The translations under genes were made by a program, and so were the position numbers. From Mycobacterium senriense (GTDB lineage Bacteria; Actinomycetota; Actinomycetes; Mycobacteriales; Mycobacteriaceae): DNA of 64,000 nucleotides. Of the stretch, positions 1 to 10,782 are shown in pieces. Position 1 is the first letter of the stretch; the number at the start of each line of letters is the position of its first letter. The stretch is from contig NZ_AP024828.1 in NCBI RefSeq assembly GCF_019668465.1, positions 1-64,000 of the forward strand, in the 5' to 3' direction. The notes beneath the pieces are model-generated. The model was not told the origin of the DNA. It did no database searches and was given only the letters and a program-made list of their open reading frames with translations.

Positions 1-32
1 TGAGTTTCGACGGGTTGCCGGTGGTGGCCGGG

Positions 33-1289
33 CTAGTTGTTTGTCGGTGGTGGTTGGGGTTGGAAGGGGTCATACCACCACCAGTTGGCGCGTTCGCCGG
101 TAGGTCCTGGGCAGGGTGGCACCGCGGGCGGGGGTTGAGTGGGTGGGCGCGCCAGCGATCCCGGGCTCAGTGATCGGCCGGTGTTGTCGGTGACGACGAG
201 TGCGTGTGCGGGTCCGGTGATGGTGAGCACGCCACGATGGTGGCACCGGTGGTGATAGGGGCATAACAGCACCAGGTTGGCCAACTCGGTGGGGCCGCCG
301 TCTTCCCAGTGCCGCAGGTGATGGGCGTGCAGACCACGGGTGGCCCCGCAGCCGGGCACCACGCAGGTGCGGTCGCGATGCTCTAGCGCGCGGCGAAGCC
401 GCCGGTTGATCAGCCGGGTCGCCCGGCCGGCACCGATGACCTCGCCGTGGCGTTCGAACCAGACTTCACCGGTGGCATCACAGGTCAGGTAGCGGCGTTC
501 GGCGTCGGTGAGCACCGGACCCAAATGCAGTGCCGCAACACGCTGCTCCACGTCGACATGCACCACCACGGTGGTGTGCTGCCCGTGTGGGCGCCGCGCC
601 GCCTCGGCGTCCCACCCCGCCTCGACCAGGCGCATAAACGCCGCGGCGGTGCCAGGCACCGGGGGCCGCTGAGCTGACGCGGCCGTGCCGTTGGGGTGAT
701 CGTGGCGCCACTGGGCGAGCAGCGCATCACGATGCGACGCCAAGGCGGCCTCGAACTTCGCCGCGTCATGGTGGGCCAGGGTGATCCGGTAGCAGCTGCC
801 GTGCTCGTTGGCGCTGGTGGTGATCGAACACTCGAACTCGGGCCCAGGTCCGGGTTCGGGTTGGGGTCGCGGTTCTAGTTTGACCGCGGTGCGCAGCTGA
901 GTGACCGTGGCGCAGCGCGCCAACGCCGCGTAGTGCTCATCAGACCCCGCACCGGCGCGTGCCGCGATGACGCCGACCTGATCCAGCGACAGCCGGCCCT
1001 CACGCATCCCTTGAGCGCAGCGCGGGAACTCCTCGAGCCGGCCCGCGATCGTGCTGATGGTGTGCGCGGTTGCCGGCGAACAGCCGGTCTTCCAGGCCAC
1101 CAACGCCGGCACCGACCGCGCCCCGGTGACCCCGCAGAGCTCATCTCGCTCGATCTCGGCCACGATCTCCACGATGCGCCCATCAATCGCGTTGCGCTGA
1201 CCGGTCAACTCCGCCAACTCCTCGAACAACACCCCAAGACGCTCACCAGGACTCACCACCACAGCGCCAGCAGATGCGATCGAAGACAT
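33..1289 (-). CDS. DUF222 / HNH endonuclease domain protein (13E12-type)
   Basis: 418 aa from an ATG. The first two thirds match the DUF222 '13E12 repeat' family, which is multi-copy in mycobacteria. The C-terminal part carries an HNH nuclease fold: CVVPGCGA, then LHAHHLRHWEDGG, then NLVLLCPYHHRCHH, giving the zinc cysteines and the His-Asn-His residues. The nuclease motif looks intact, so it may be an active DNA nuclease, but the cellular role of this family is not established. It ends in a Pro-rich tail. It is convergent with nothing in the window; the first 32 bases hold no recognisable feature. The family is often associated with mobile or repeated DNA, but no inverted repeats or transposase are seen here. 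Confidence 0.9.
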   Translation of the reverse strand: MSSIASAGAVVVSPGERLGVLFEELAELTGQRNAIDGRIVEIVAEIERDELCGVTGARSVPALVAWKTGCSPATAHTISTIAGRLEEFPRCAQGMREGRLSLDQVGVIAARAGAGSDEHYAALARCATVTQLRTAVKLEPRPQPEPGPGPEFECSITTSANEHGSCYRITLAHHDAAKFEAALASHRDALLAQWRHDHPNGTAASAQRPPVPGTAAAFMRLVEAGWDAEAARRPHGQHTTVVVHVDVEQRVAALHLGPVLTDAERRYLTCDATGEVWFERHGEVIGAGRATRLINRRLRRALEHRDRTCVVPGCGATRGLHAHHLRHWEDGGPTELANLVLLCPYHHRCHHRGVLTITGPAHALVVTDNTGRSLSPGSLARPPTQPPPAVPPCPGPTGERANWWWYDPFQPQPPPTNN

Positions 1290-1364
1290 AACCCCATCAT
1301 CGCAGCCACCTACGACAAATCCGGGCCCGCGCCAGTACGGTGGACGCGGCCCGAGGGAACTACA

Positions 1365-4265
1365 TCAACCAGCTTTTGATGAAGTCGCCACCGGGTCGTC
1401 GTCGTCCCACAGCAGCAGCTGGCGAACCGCCGGGCGCGGACCGTAGGGCCGCAGCATGGTGCTGGCCGGGCGCGGGCGCACCCGTTGCGGCCACCAGAAC
1501 CACCGCCCGAGAAGCCTTGCGACAGAAGGCGTCATGAACGAGCGCACGATCAGCGTGTCGAACAAGAGGCCGAGCCCGATCGTCGTCCCGATTTGACCGA
1601 GCACCTGAAAACCGCTGAACACGAACGCACACATGGTGACGGCGAAAACGATGCCGGCCGAGGTGACGACGGAACCGGAGCCGGCCATGGCCCGGATTAT
1701 GCCGGTGTTCAGCCCGGCATGGATCTCTTCCTTGAAACGGGAGATCAACAGCAGGTTGTAGTCGGATCCGACCGCCAGCAACAGGATCACCGCCAGCGCG
1801 AGCACGACCCAGTACAGCTGGATGCCGAACATGTACTGCCACACCAGGACTGACAGGCCGAACGAGGCCCCCAGCGACAGGGCCACCGTGCCGACGATCA
1901 CCAGCGCGGCGATCAGGCTGCGCGTGATGATCATCATGATCAGCAGGATGAGGCTCAGCGCGGCGAACGCCACGATCATCAGGTCGTATTTGGCGCCATC
2001 CTGGATGTCCTTGTACGTCGCGGCCGTCCCGCCGACGTAGATGCCCGCCCCGGCCATGGGCGTGCCCTTCAGGGCCTCGTGCGCGGCCTTGGTGATCGGA
2101 TCGATGTGCGAAATGCCCTCGGGCGTCGCGGGATCGCCCTCGTGTGTAACGATCATCCGGACGGCCTTGCCGTCCGGCGAGAGGAACAGTTTCAGTCCAC
2201 GCTTGAAGTCGGGGTTGTTGAACACCTCGGGCGGCAGATAGAAGGTGTCGTCGTTCTTGGCCGCGTCGAAGGCGCGTCCCAACGCCGTCGCGTTGTCGAT
2301 CGCGGCCGCCGTCTGCGCGTAGATGCCGGACAGCGTGGCGTAATTCGCCAGTGTCAGATCGCGATTGGTCTGCTGGCTTTGGATCTGCGGCGGGATCAGC
2401 GCCGTCAGTTTGGGCTGCAGCGCGTCGAGCTTGTCGAGCGAGGCCGTGAGGTTCTCGAACTTCTCGGTGAGCTGGTCGATGCCGTCGAGCGCGTCGAACA
2501 GCGATCGGAATGCGAAGCAGACGGGAATGTCGTAACAGTGCTTCTCCCAATAGAAGTAACTGCGCACCGGCCGGAAGAAGTCGTCGAAATTCGCGATCTT
2601 GTCGCGCAGATCCTGGATCGTGGCGAGCGTGTCGTGAAAGTTCACCGTCTCGTCGTGGGTGGTTCCGGCGAGCTGCTGCTGCAGGGTGTACTGCTGCTTG
2701 AGGATGTTGATGGTCTTGCTCAGTTCGTTGGCCTGCTTGAGGGCGTCGTCGGCCCGATCTCGTTGGTACGTCAGGTTTTCCTGCTGCGCCGCGCTGGAAT
2801 TGCTGACCACGAACGCGAGCGAACTGTGGACGAGCGGGGTTCCCAACGGCCTGGTGATGGTCTGCACCTGCGCGACCCCGGGAACGTGGAACACCGCCTT
2901 GGCCACCTTGTCCAACACGAGCATGCTCTCCGGGTTACGCATGTCGTGATCGGTTTCGACCATCAGCAGCTCGGGCTCCAGCCGGGCCCGCGAGAAGTGC
3001 TTCTCGGCCGCGGTGTAGCCGATATTGGCCGGCGCGCTGGCCGGCATGTAGGGGCGGGTGTCGTAACTGGTCTTGTAGCCGGGCAGGGCGATCAGGCCGA
3101 TCAGGGCCAGCGCGCACGCCGCCGCGAGCACCGCACCCGGCCACCGGACGATGGCGGTGCCGATGCGCCGCCAGCCGCGGGTTCGTATCGCCCGCTTGGG
3201 ATCGAAGATGCCCACCATGGCACCCAGGGTCAGGATCGCGGGTCCCAGGGTGAGCGCGGCGAACAGCGCGACCAGGATACCCAATGCCGCTGGTATGCCC
3301 AGACTTTGGAAGTACGGCAACCGGGTGAAGCTCAGGCAGGCCACCGCGCCGGCCACGGTGAGCCCGGAGCCCAGCACGATGTGCGTGGTTCCGTGATACA
3401 TCGTGTAGAAGGCCTTTTCGCGATCCTCACCGGTGCCGCGCGCCTCCTGATAACGCCCGGCGAAGAATATCGCGTAGTCCGTTCCGGCCGCGATCACCAA
3501 CAGCGTCAGCAGATTCGTCGCATACGTCGACAGACCGATCACTCCGGCGTTACCCAGAAACGCGACAAGGCCTCGGGCGGCTGACATTTCGATGAGCACC
3601 GTGGCGAGCACCAGCAGCGTGGTGAGCACCGAGCGGTACACGAAGAACAGCATCAGCGCGATCACCCCGATGGTGATCCCGGTGACCTTCGCGGTGCCCT
3701 TGCTGCCGACGTCGAACTGATCGGAGATCAGCGGCGCCGCACCGGTCACATAGGTCTTGACGCCGGGCGGCGGCTTCATGCGCTCGATGATGTCGCGCAG
3801 CGCCCCGACGCCCTCGTTGGCAAACGCCGAGCCTTGATTGCCGGCAAGGTTCACCTGGACATAGGCGGCCTTGCCGTCGCTGCTCTGCGATCCCGCCGCG
3901 GTCAGGGTGTCGCCCCAGTAATCCTGGACATGTTGGACGTGTTTGTGGTCCTGTTCGATCCTGCGGACCATCTCGTCGTAGAAGCGGTGGGCGTCGGCGC
4001 CCAGGGGTTTGTCGCCTTCCAGCACGATCATCGCCGAGCTGTCGGTGTCGAACTCGTGGAATTTCTCACCGATGCGTTTGATCGCCTTGAGCGACGGCGC
4101 ATCTGGCGAGTTCAGCGCCACGTTGTGGGTCTTGCCCACGTCTTCCAGCTGCGGCACCGCGATGTTGGTGAGCGCGGCGAGCGCGACCCAGAACAGCAGG
4201 ATCGGCAACGCGAGCCGGCGGATGGTGCGCGGCACGAACGGCCGCGACTCTTGATCGTTGCTCAT
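1365..4265 (-). CDS. MmpL4/5-type RND transporter
   Basis: 966 aa inner-membrane transporter of the RND superfamily. The N-terminal membrane helix and periplasmic loop are followed by a first five-helix bundle containing GTDYAIFF. A long periplasmic domain has a Gln/Asp-rich coiled-coil stretch near residues 490-560, and the second bundle contains GSDYNLLL. The two Asp-Tyr motifs form the proton relay in MmpL proteins and both are intact. The coiled-coil insertion and the coupled mmpS gene are typical of the MmpL4/MmpL5 class, which exports siderophores, lipids or drugs. Its start overlaps the mmpS stop by 4 bases (ATGA), so the two are translationally coupled. The substrate cannot be read from sequence. 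The tail is Arg/Pro-rich and acidic. Confidence 0.95.
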   Translation of the reverse strand: MSNDQESRPFVPRTIRRLALPILLFWVALAALTNIAVPQLEDVGKTHNVALNSPDAPSLKAIKRIGEKFHEFDTDSSAMIVLEGDKPLGADAHRFYDEMVRRIEQDHKHVQHVQDYWGDTLTAAGSQSSDGKAAYVQVNLAGNQGSAFANEGVGALRDIIERMKPPPGVKTYVTGAAPLISDQFDVGSKGTAKVTGITIGVIALMLFFVYRSVLTTLLVLATVLIEMSAARGLVAFLGNAGVIGLSTYATNLLTLLVIAAGTDYAIFFAGRYQEARGTGEDREKAFYTMYHGTTHIVLGSGLTVAGAVACLSFTRLPYFQSLGIPAALGILVALFAALTLGPAILTLGAMVGIFDPKRAIRTRGWRRIGTAIVRWPGAVLAAACALALIGLIALPGYKTSYDTRPYMPASAPANIGYTAAEKHFSRARLEPELLMVETDHDMRNPESMLVLDKVAKAVFHVPGVAQVQTITRPLGTPLVHSSLAFVVSNSSAAQQENLTYQRDRADDALKQANELSKTINILKQQYTLQQQLAGTTHDETVNFHDTLATIQDLRDKIANFDDFFRPVRSYFYWEKHCYDIPVCFAFRSLFDALDGIDQLTEKFENLTASLDKLDALQPKLTALIPPQIQSQQTNRDLTLANYATLSGIYAQTAAAIDNATALGRAFDAAKNDDTFYLPPEVFNNPDFKRGLKLFLSPDGKAVRMIVTHEGDPATPEGISHIDPITKAAHEALKGTPMAGAGIYVGGTAATYKDIQDGAKYDLMIVAFAALSLILLIMMIITRSLIAALVIVGTVALSLGASFGLSVLVWQYMFGIQLYWVVLALAVILLLAVGSDYNLLLISRFKEEIHAGLNTGIIRAMAGSGSVVTSAGIVFAVTMCAFVFSGFQVLGQIGTTIGLGLLFDTLIVRSFMTPSVARLLGRWFWWPQRVRPRPASTMLRPYGPRPAVRQLLLWDDDDPVATSSKAG

Positions 4266-4708
4266 CCAGATTTATCCAGACAGAAGGTGTAGGCGTCGAC
4301 TTTGTTGACGGTGCGTTGGTCTTTCACTTCTCCGTTGACGGTGATGCGACAGCCCAGGGTGTCGCCGTTGCCCTGCGCGACGACGTTGCCGATGACCGCC
4401 GGCTCGGTAGAGGTGATGGTGAACGACCACGGCAGGGGCGCGTCCTTGACCTGCTGTGGTTGGGCGTTGACGTCGAGGTAGTTGATGGTCGCGGTCGCGC
4501 CCGGTGCACCGAAGACCTCGAGCACGACCTGCTTGGGGTTGAACGGGACGATCTCGTTGGACAGGCCACTGTTGGCCGACGTGCTGGTGTGCGAACCGAA
4601 GATTCCGTGCAGGCGATAGATTCCGAATCCGGCAAGCACGACGACCACCACGGCGACGAGCACCATCCACCCCCGCTTCACCAGGGACGCGATCGAAAAG
4701 CCTTTCAC
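4262..4708 (-). CDS. MmpS family membrane protein
   Basis: 148 aa. A single membrane helix lies near residues 15-35 (WMVLVAVVVVVLAGFGIY). It is followed by a periplasmic beta-sandwich with the family motifs YEVFGAPG-like VLEVFGAPGATATINYLD and two cysteines (GCRI and FCLD) that are usually bonded. MmpS proteins are accessory subunits of MmpL4/5-type pumps. The gene overlaps mmpL by ATGA. About 170 bases separate it from the upstream tetR-type gene, and that gap carries a strong palindrome, so the pair is probably controlled by that regulator. Confidence 0.93.
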   Translation of the reverse strand: MKGFSIASLVKRGWMVLVAVVVVVLAGFGIYRLHGIFGSHTSTSANSGLSNEIVPFNPKQVVLEVFGAPGATATINYLDVNAQPQQVKDAPLPWSFTITSTEPAVIGNVVAQGNGDTLGCRITVNGEVKDQRTVNKVDAYTFCLDKSG

Positions 4709-4793
4709 CCGTTAGCCTTTCGAAGATCGGGCGATAAGATTCCACTCAAGCCAAACACGGCTGCCAACACCGTGAGTGTGATCGACAGCTACG

Positions 4794-4818
4794 ACAGTAC
4801 GGTACGGGACCGTACTGT
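4794..4818. promoter_or_regulatory. Palindromic operator, TetR type
   Basis: Perfect 9-base inverted repeat ACAGTACGG - 7 bases - CCGTACTGT. It lies between the TetR gene start region and mmpS, about 85 bases before the mmpS start on the minus strand. The size and symmetry fit a TetR-family dimer, and the adjacent TetR protein is the obvious ligand. That pairing is inference. Confidence 0.6.
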
Positions 4819-4876
4819 ACAAGAGACGCGCGCGTATATATTCTCGACGGGCTGCCGGCTCCGACATGCCCGCGCG

Positions 4877-5473
4877 TTATCCGACGGTCCCGGTCAGGCC
4901 CGGGATGAGGTACCCGTCGACGAACGCTTGCACGGTGCGACGGGTCGGCGGGCGTCCGGGCATGATCGACCGGAAGATGAGATAGCCGGGCAACAAGTCC
5001 CAGAGCTCGTCGCTGATGACGTCTTCGGCGATCTCGCCCCGGTTGACGGCCTGCTGCAGCACATGCTTGAGCATCGCCTCGCGCTGGTCGAGGAATTGAT
5101 GCTGCAAGGCATCGTTTAGCGCCGGGTGGCGCGACACCTCCACCATCACCGCGCGGATGGTGCCGGCGTGCTGCCCGCACTCCTGGGTGATCGTCTCCCC
5201 CAGGCTCAGCAGGTCGCCACGCAACGTGCCGGTGTTCGGCGGAACGGCCACCTGCCGGACGCCTTCGATGAAGGCCGCCAACACCAGTTCGGCTTTGGAC
5301 GGCCAGCGCCGGTAGACCGTGGCCTTGCTGGCGCGCGCGGCGTTGGCCACCGCGTCCACCGTCAGCTGGTCATAGCCGTGTTCCTGCAGCAGGGCCAGGG
5401 TCACGCCCAGTATCTCGGCCTCGCGCGGTGACCACGGCGACGCGGGCTCACACCGGTCGGCCGTCTGGGTCAT
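4877..5473 (-). CDS. TetR family transcriptional regulator of the mmpS-mmpL locus
   Basis: 198 aa from the ATG at 5473; a GTG three codons upstream is also possible. The N-terminal helix-turn-helix is clear: LTVDAVANAARASKATVYRRW, with the typical 'KATVYRRWPSKAEL' recognition helix. The C-terminal half is a TetR_C-type ligand domain containing a QREAMLKHVLQQAVNRGEI stretch. It is co-directional with mmpS and mmpL just downstream, with a palindrome between them. This resembles other mycobacterial TetR-MmpS-MmpL loci, in which the regulator represses the pump. The ligand is unknown. Confidence 0.92.
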   Translation of the reverse strand: MTQTADRCEPASPWSPREAEILGVTLALLQEHGYDQLTVDAVANAARASKATVYRRWPSKAELVLAAFIEGVRQVAVPPNTGTLRGDLLSLGETITQECGQHAGTIRAVMVEVSRHPALNDALQHQFLDQREAMLKHVLQQAVNRGEIAEDVISDELWDLLPGYLIFRSIMPGRPPTRRTVQAFVDGYLIPGLTGTVG

Positions 5474-5545
5474 AGACCCCACGATAGAGCCGGTCGGGTG
5501 TTGCGGACCACTTTCGGCGCAGTCGGCCCCACGAATGTGAATTCG

Positions 5546-6658
5546 TCAGCGGGAGGACATCAGCGCGCGTTCGATGTCGGCGAGCAGGTCGTCGGTGTCT
5601 TCGATGCCCAGCGAGATGCGCGCGAATCCGTCGGCGACCGGGTCTCCCCAGCGGGCCCGGCGATCCACCGAGGTGTGCAGGCCCCCGAAACTCGTGGATG
5701 CGATCAGCAGTTCGCTGCGGTCCACCAGCGCGTACACCGCGGCCGCGTCGGCCAGTTCGATGGAGACCAGCGCCCCGAACCGGCGCATCTGGGCCATGGC
5801 CACCGAATGTGCCGGGTCGTCGGCCAATCCCGGGTAGCGCACCGACCGCACCGCCGGGTGGCGGGCCAGCATGGTCGCCAGCGCCCGAGCGTTCTGGCAT
5901 TGCCGTTCGAAGCGCAATCCGGCAGTTGCCATGCTGCGCAACAGAAGCCACGCCTCGAACCCACCCAGGATGGCGCCGGCCAGCAGCCGGTGTCGCTCCA
6001 CCGCGGCCAGCAGCTCGGGCTGGCTGGTGGCGACGTAGCCGGCCAGCAGGTCACCGTGACCGGACAGGGCCTTGGTCGCACTGGCCACCACCGCGTCGGT
6101 GCCCAACGACAGCGGCTGCTGACCCAGCGGCGTGGCGGCGGTGTTGTCGACGACCAAGCGCGCGTTGCGATCCCGGCAGATGCCGGCCAGCCGGTGCACG
6201 TCGATCACGTCCAACGCCGGGTTGGTCGGCGTTTCGGCCAGCACCACGTCGGCTTGCGCGGCGGCGTCATAGAGCTGCGCACTCGACGCCTCGACGACCG
6301 TCACACCCGCGGGCACCAGGTCTTCGCGGGCGTAGCGGCGCACCTGGTAGTAGCCGTCGGCCGGCACCACCACCGTCGATCCGGGCGTCGCCAGCGCGCG
6401 CAGCACGGCGCTGACGGCCGCCATGCCCGAGCCGAACACCCGCGCGCCGGTGGCCCCCTCCAGCTCGGCGAGCGCCGACTCCAGTTGCCGCCAAGTCGGA
6501 TTGGAGCCGCGGCCGTAATTGTCTGAGCCACCAGATTCGTCGGCGGCCAGGTGATAGGTGGCGGCGAGCACCGCCTGCGGCGCCACCGGATGACCCGAAA
6601 TCGCCTCGACGTCAATGGCTTTGAGGCTCCGAGTGGAGTCACCGTACCGGCTGCTCAT
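5546..6658 (-). CDS. Cystathionine gamma-lyase-like PLP enzyme
   Basis: 370 aa, Cys/Met metabolism PLP-dependent family (fold type I). The N-terminal YGRGSNPTWRQLESALAELEG substrate/cofactor segment, the DNTAATPLGQQP stretch with the PLP-pairing Asp, and the Schiff-base lysine in VVASATKALSGHGDLLAGY are all visible. The C-terminus has the family FGG and RISLGIED motifs. The ATG at 6658 is chosen because it follows ligA by 4 bases; the frame stays open to a codon at 6697 inside ligA. It probably cleaves cystathionine or a related thioether. A cystathionine gamma-synthase or methionine gamma-lyase role cannot be excluded. Confidence 0.88.
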   Translation of the reverse strand: MSSRYGDSTRSLKAIDVEAISGHPVAPQAVLAATYHLAADESGGSDNYGRGSNPTWRQLESALAELEGATGARVFGSGMAAVSAVLRALATPGSTVVVPADGYYQVRRYAREDLVPAGVTVVEASSAQLYDAAAQADVVLAETPTNPALDVIDVHRLAGICRDRNARLVVDNTAATPLGQQPLSLGTDAVVASATKALSGHGDLLAGYVATSQPELLAAVERHRLLAGAILGGFEAWLLLRSMATAGLRFERQCQNARALATMLARHPAVRSVRYPGLADDPAHSVAMAQMRRFGALVSIELADAAAVYALVDRSELLIASTSFGGLHTSVDRRARWGDPVADGFARISLGIEDTDDLLADIERALMSSR

Positions 6659-6662
6659 CGGC

Positions 6663-8753
<2,091 letters not shown>

Positions 8754-8787
8754 CTATCCGAGGATACCGACGCGAAACCGCGCGCGC

Positions 8788-9111
8788 TCAGTCCTCGACA
8801 TAGGCGCGCAACCGATCCACCGCGGCGTCCCACCGCCGGGACAGCTGACTCAGGTACTCGCTGGCCGACGCCAGCGGCTGGGTCCGCACCGTCCAGACCC
8901 GCTCGCGGCCCCGCCGGCTGCTCGTCACCAGCCCGACGGACTCCAGCAGCTGCAGGTGCTTGCTGGCCGCTTGCCGGGTAACCGGGATGACGCTGGTGAC
9001 CTGCGATGTCGAGCTCGGTCCCTGATCGCAGAGCCGCACGATGATGCGCAGCCGGTTGGGATCGCCCAGCGCGTCGAAGAGCGGCGCGTCGACGGCGACA
9101 CGTCCGCTCAT
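8788..9111 (-). CDS. ArsR/SmtB family regulator
   Basis: 107 aa winged-helix regulator. The start LFDALGDPNRLRIIVRL is the classic ArsR alpha-1 region, followed by the helix-turn-helix VTRQAASKHLQLLESVGLV and a wing with RRGRERVW. There are no metal-binding cysteines in the recognition helix, so this is the non-metal subgroup usually paired with AHSA1/SRPBCC proteins. It overlaps the SRPBCC gene by 4 bases (9108-9111) and is co-transcribed with it. The two GCAACC-N4-GGTTGC sites upstream of the pair are probably its operators. Confidence 0.92.
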   Translation of the reverse strand: MSGRVAVDAPLFDALGDPNRLRIIVRLCDQGPSSTSQVTSVIPVTRQAASKHLQLLESVGLVTSSRRGRERVWTVRTQPLASASEYLSQLSRRWDAAVDRLRAYVED

Positions 9112-9590
9112 ACTCTGGCGCCTTCGATGTACCTGCGCACCAGCGTGGTCTGGATCGCCCAGCCTTCACCGTTGGCCCCGAAGGCTCCCCCGCGGCGCGC
9201 CTCGGGAATCGCCTCGAAACCGGATTCGGTGATGGTCAGCAGCACGCCGTCGGGCTGCTCGGACAGGGTGAACTCGACGAGCGTGGTCGGCTCGTGGTCG
9301 TAGTCGACGTCGGGGTCGATGGCGAACGGATGCCAGCGGTAGGCGAACCGGCGCCGCGGCTCGAGGGCGACGATCTGCCAGGTGCTGCGCACTCCGGCGT
9401 GCGCCTCCTGACGCTCGGCGACCTCACCGTCGACGACGGTCGGGCAGATCGCCGCGGTCACCGATGTCCCGGCGACGAACGGCCCGTCGAAGCGCACCCC
9501 GAACCAGCGACCGAACTCCTCGGCGTCGCTGATGGCCCGCCACACCCGCTCCAGCGGCGCGCGCAGCACCACGTGCTTCTCGATCTTCAT
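9108..9590 (-). CDS. SRPBCC (AHSA1-like) protein paired with ArsR
   Basis: 160 aa, START/Bet v1-like fold. The N-terminal VLRAPLERVWRAISDAEEFGRWFGVRF and the later YRWHPFAID and PTTLVEFTL are AHSA1-family signatures. These proteins bind small hydrophobic ligands; this one has no proven function. The ATG at 9590 is preferred over a TTG two codons upstream because an AGGAGG ribosome site sits 6 bases before it. That ribosome site lies inside the first ArsR-type palindrome, so a bound repressor would cover the translation signal at DNA level. Confidence 0.88.
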   Translation of the reverse strand: MKIEKHVVLRAPLERVWRAISDAEEFGRWFGVRFDGPFVAGTSVTAAICPTVVDGEVAERQEAHAGVRSTWQIVALEPRRRFAYRWHPFAIDPDVDYDHEPTTLVEFTLSEQPDGVLLTITESGFEAIPEARRGGAFGANGEGWAIQTTLVRRYIEGARV

Positions 9591-9592
9591 AT

Positions 9593-9608
9593 GCAACCTC
9601 CTGGTTGC
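9593..9608. promoter_or_regulatory. ArsR-type operator, site 1
   Basis: GCAACC-TCCT-GGTTGC, a perfect 6-base inverted repeat. It lies 3 bases upstream of the SRPBCC ATG. On the coding (minus) strand the spacer plus part of the arm reads AGGAGG, the ribosome binding site. It is followed by CTATC, as is site 2. Confidence 0.65.
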
Positions 9609-9638
9609 CTATCACTTCAGCACGGCGCGCCCAAAAGC

Positions 9639-9654
9639 GCAACCTGCTGGTTGC
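9639..9654. promoter_or_regulatory. ArsR-type operator, site 2
   Basis: GCAACC-TGCT-GGTTGC, with half-sites identical to site 1 and the centre 46 bases away. It abuts the stop codon of the MetE-like gene. The two sites would flank the promoter of the SRPBCC-ArsR operon. Confidence 0.65.
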
Positions 9655-10683
9655 CTATCCGATGGCGTCGGGATCCTCGGCGAACATCTCGGCCGCCTTG
9701 CGGGCCAGCTCGATCGCGGTCCGCGCCCACTGCGGCGTCGCGCCGGCCAGACCACACGCGGGCGTGACGCCGATGCGGTCGCGCAGCGCCGAACGGGCGA
9801 AGCCGAGGCGATCGGTCACCGCGACCACCGCGGCGACCACCTCCTCCGCCGACGGCCGGCGCGGCGGGGCGTTGCCGGCGACCACCCCCAGCGCGACGGT
9901 GCGGCCGGACTCCACGAACGCGGCGACACCGTCCAGATCGGCCGCGCTCAGCACGCCTGCATCCACCGAGACGGCTCGAAAGGCACTGCGCTGCAACAGA
10001 TCCCATGGCAGATCGGGGGCACAGCAGTGCAGCAGCACCTCACCGCCCACCGTTTGGGCGCAGCCGTCGAGCAGGCCCGCGGCCACCTCCTCGTCGATCG
10101 GCGCCACCGGGCTCAGCGCGGTCACCCCGGTCAGCCCGCCGCCCAGGGCCTTCGGCAGCGACGGCTCGTCGAACTGCACCACCACCTCCGCCTCGAGCCG
10201 GCGCGCCAGCCCCGCGCGGTGCGCGGCGACGCCCTCGGCCAGCGACGCCGCCAGGTCGCGCAGCGCCCCGGGATCGGTGATCGCCCGGTGGCCGTTGGAC
10301 AGCTCGATCCCGGCGGCCAGCGTGATCGGGCCCGGCGCCTGCACCTTGACCACCCGGCCGTCGTTGCGCAGGCCTGCGGCCTCCCAGGCCTCCTCCAGCG
10401 CGTCCATGTCCTCGTCGAGCAGGCTGACGGCGCGGCGGGTGACCGCACCGGGCCTGGCGGCGAGCCGGTAGCCGCGCGGCACCGTGTCGATGGCCACGTC
10501 GATCAGCAGCGCGCCGGCCCGGCCGAGCAGGTCGGCACCCACTCCGCGCGCCGGCAGCTCCACGATGTGCGCCAGCGCGCCAGCGAGTTCACCCACGACG
10601 ACTTCGGCGGCCTGGCGCGCGGCGATGCCGGGCCACGATCCGACACCGCTGGCGTTGGCAAAAGGATGGGTGAAAACACTCAC
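9655..10683 (-). CDS. MetE/UROD-like protein (vitamin B12-independent methionine synthase family)
   Basis: 342 aa, GTG start. It belongs to the UROD/MetE-like TIM-barrel family, equivalent to Rv3015c. The N-terminus GVGSWPG is typical of this short MetE-like family. A barrel strand KVQAPGPITLAAG, the segment VVQFDEPSL and the HCCAPDLPWDLL segment carry the residues where MetE binds zinc and substrate. It is less than half the size of true MetE (about 750 aa), so a complete methionine synthase is unlikely; the actual reaction is unknown. It runs co-directionally into the SRPBCC-ArsR pair. Confidence 0.85.
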   Translation of the reverse strand: MSVFTHPFANASGVGSWPGIAARQAAEVVVGELAGALAHIVELPARGVGADLLGRAGALLIDVAIDTVPRGYRLAARPGAVTRRAVSLLDEDMDALEEAWEAAGLRNDGRVVKVQAPGPITLAAGIELSNGHRAITDPGALRDLAASLAEGVAAHRAGLARRLEAEVVVQFDEPSLPKALGGGLTGVTALSPVAPIDEEVAAGLLDGCAQTVGGEVLLHCCAPDLPWDLLQRSAFRAVSVDAGVLSAADLDGVAAFVESGRTVALGVVAGNAPPRRPSAEEVVAAVVAVTDRLGFARSALRDRIGVTPACGLAGATPQWARTAIELARKAAEMFAEDPDAIG

Positions 10684-10782
10684 CGGGCAACCGTATTCGA
10701 CGTCGCACTACGCGCCGGTCGGCAGGGGTCTGTGTGCCGCGGGACGGCGCGGGTAGGTTCAACGCGAAAAGGGGTGCGAAAC

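Noticed and set aside
33..1289. HNH/DUF222 protein as an intron- or transposon-encoded nuclease
   Set aside because: No intron structure, terminal repeats or target duplication are visible; it is treated as a stand-alone family member.
2079..3584. 501-codon plus-strand open frame inside the mmpL gene
   Set aside because: Low-complexity Arg/Gly/Asp composition typical of an antisense frame in GC-rich DNA, fully covered by a convincing MmpL protein.
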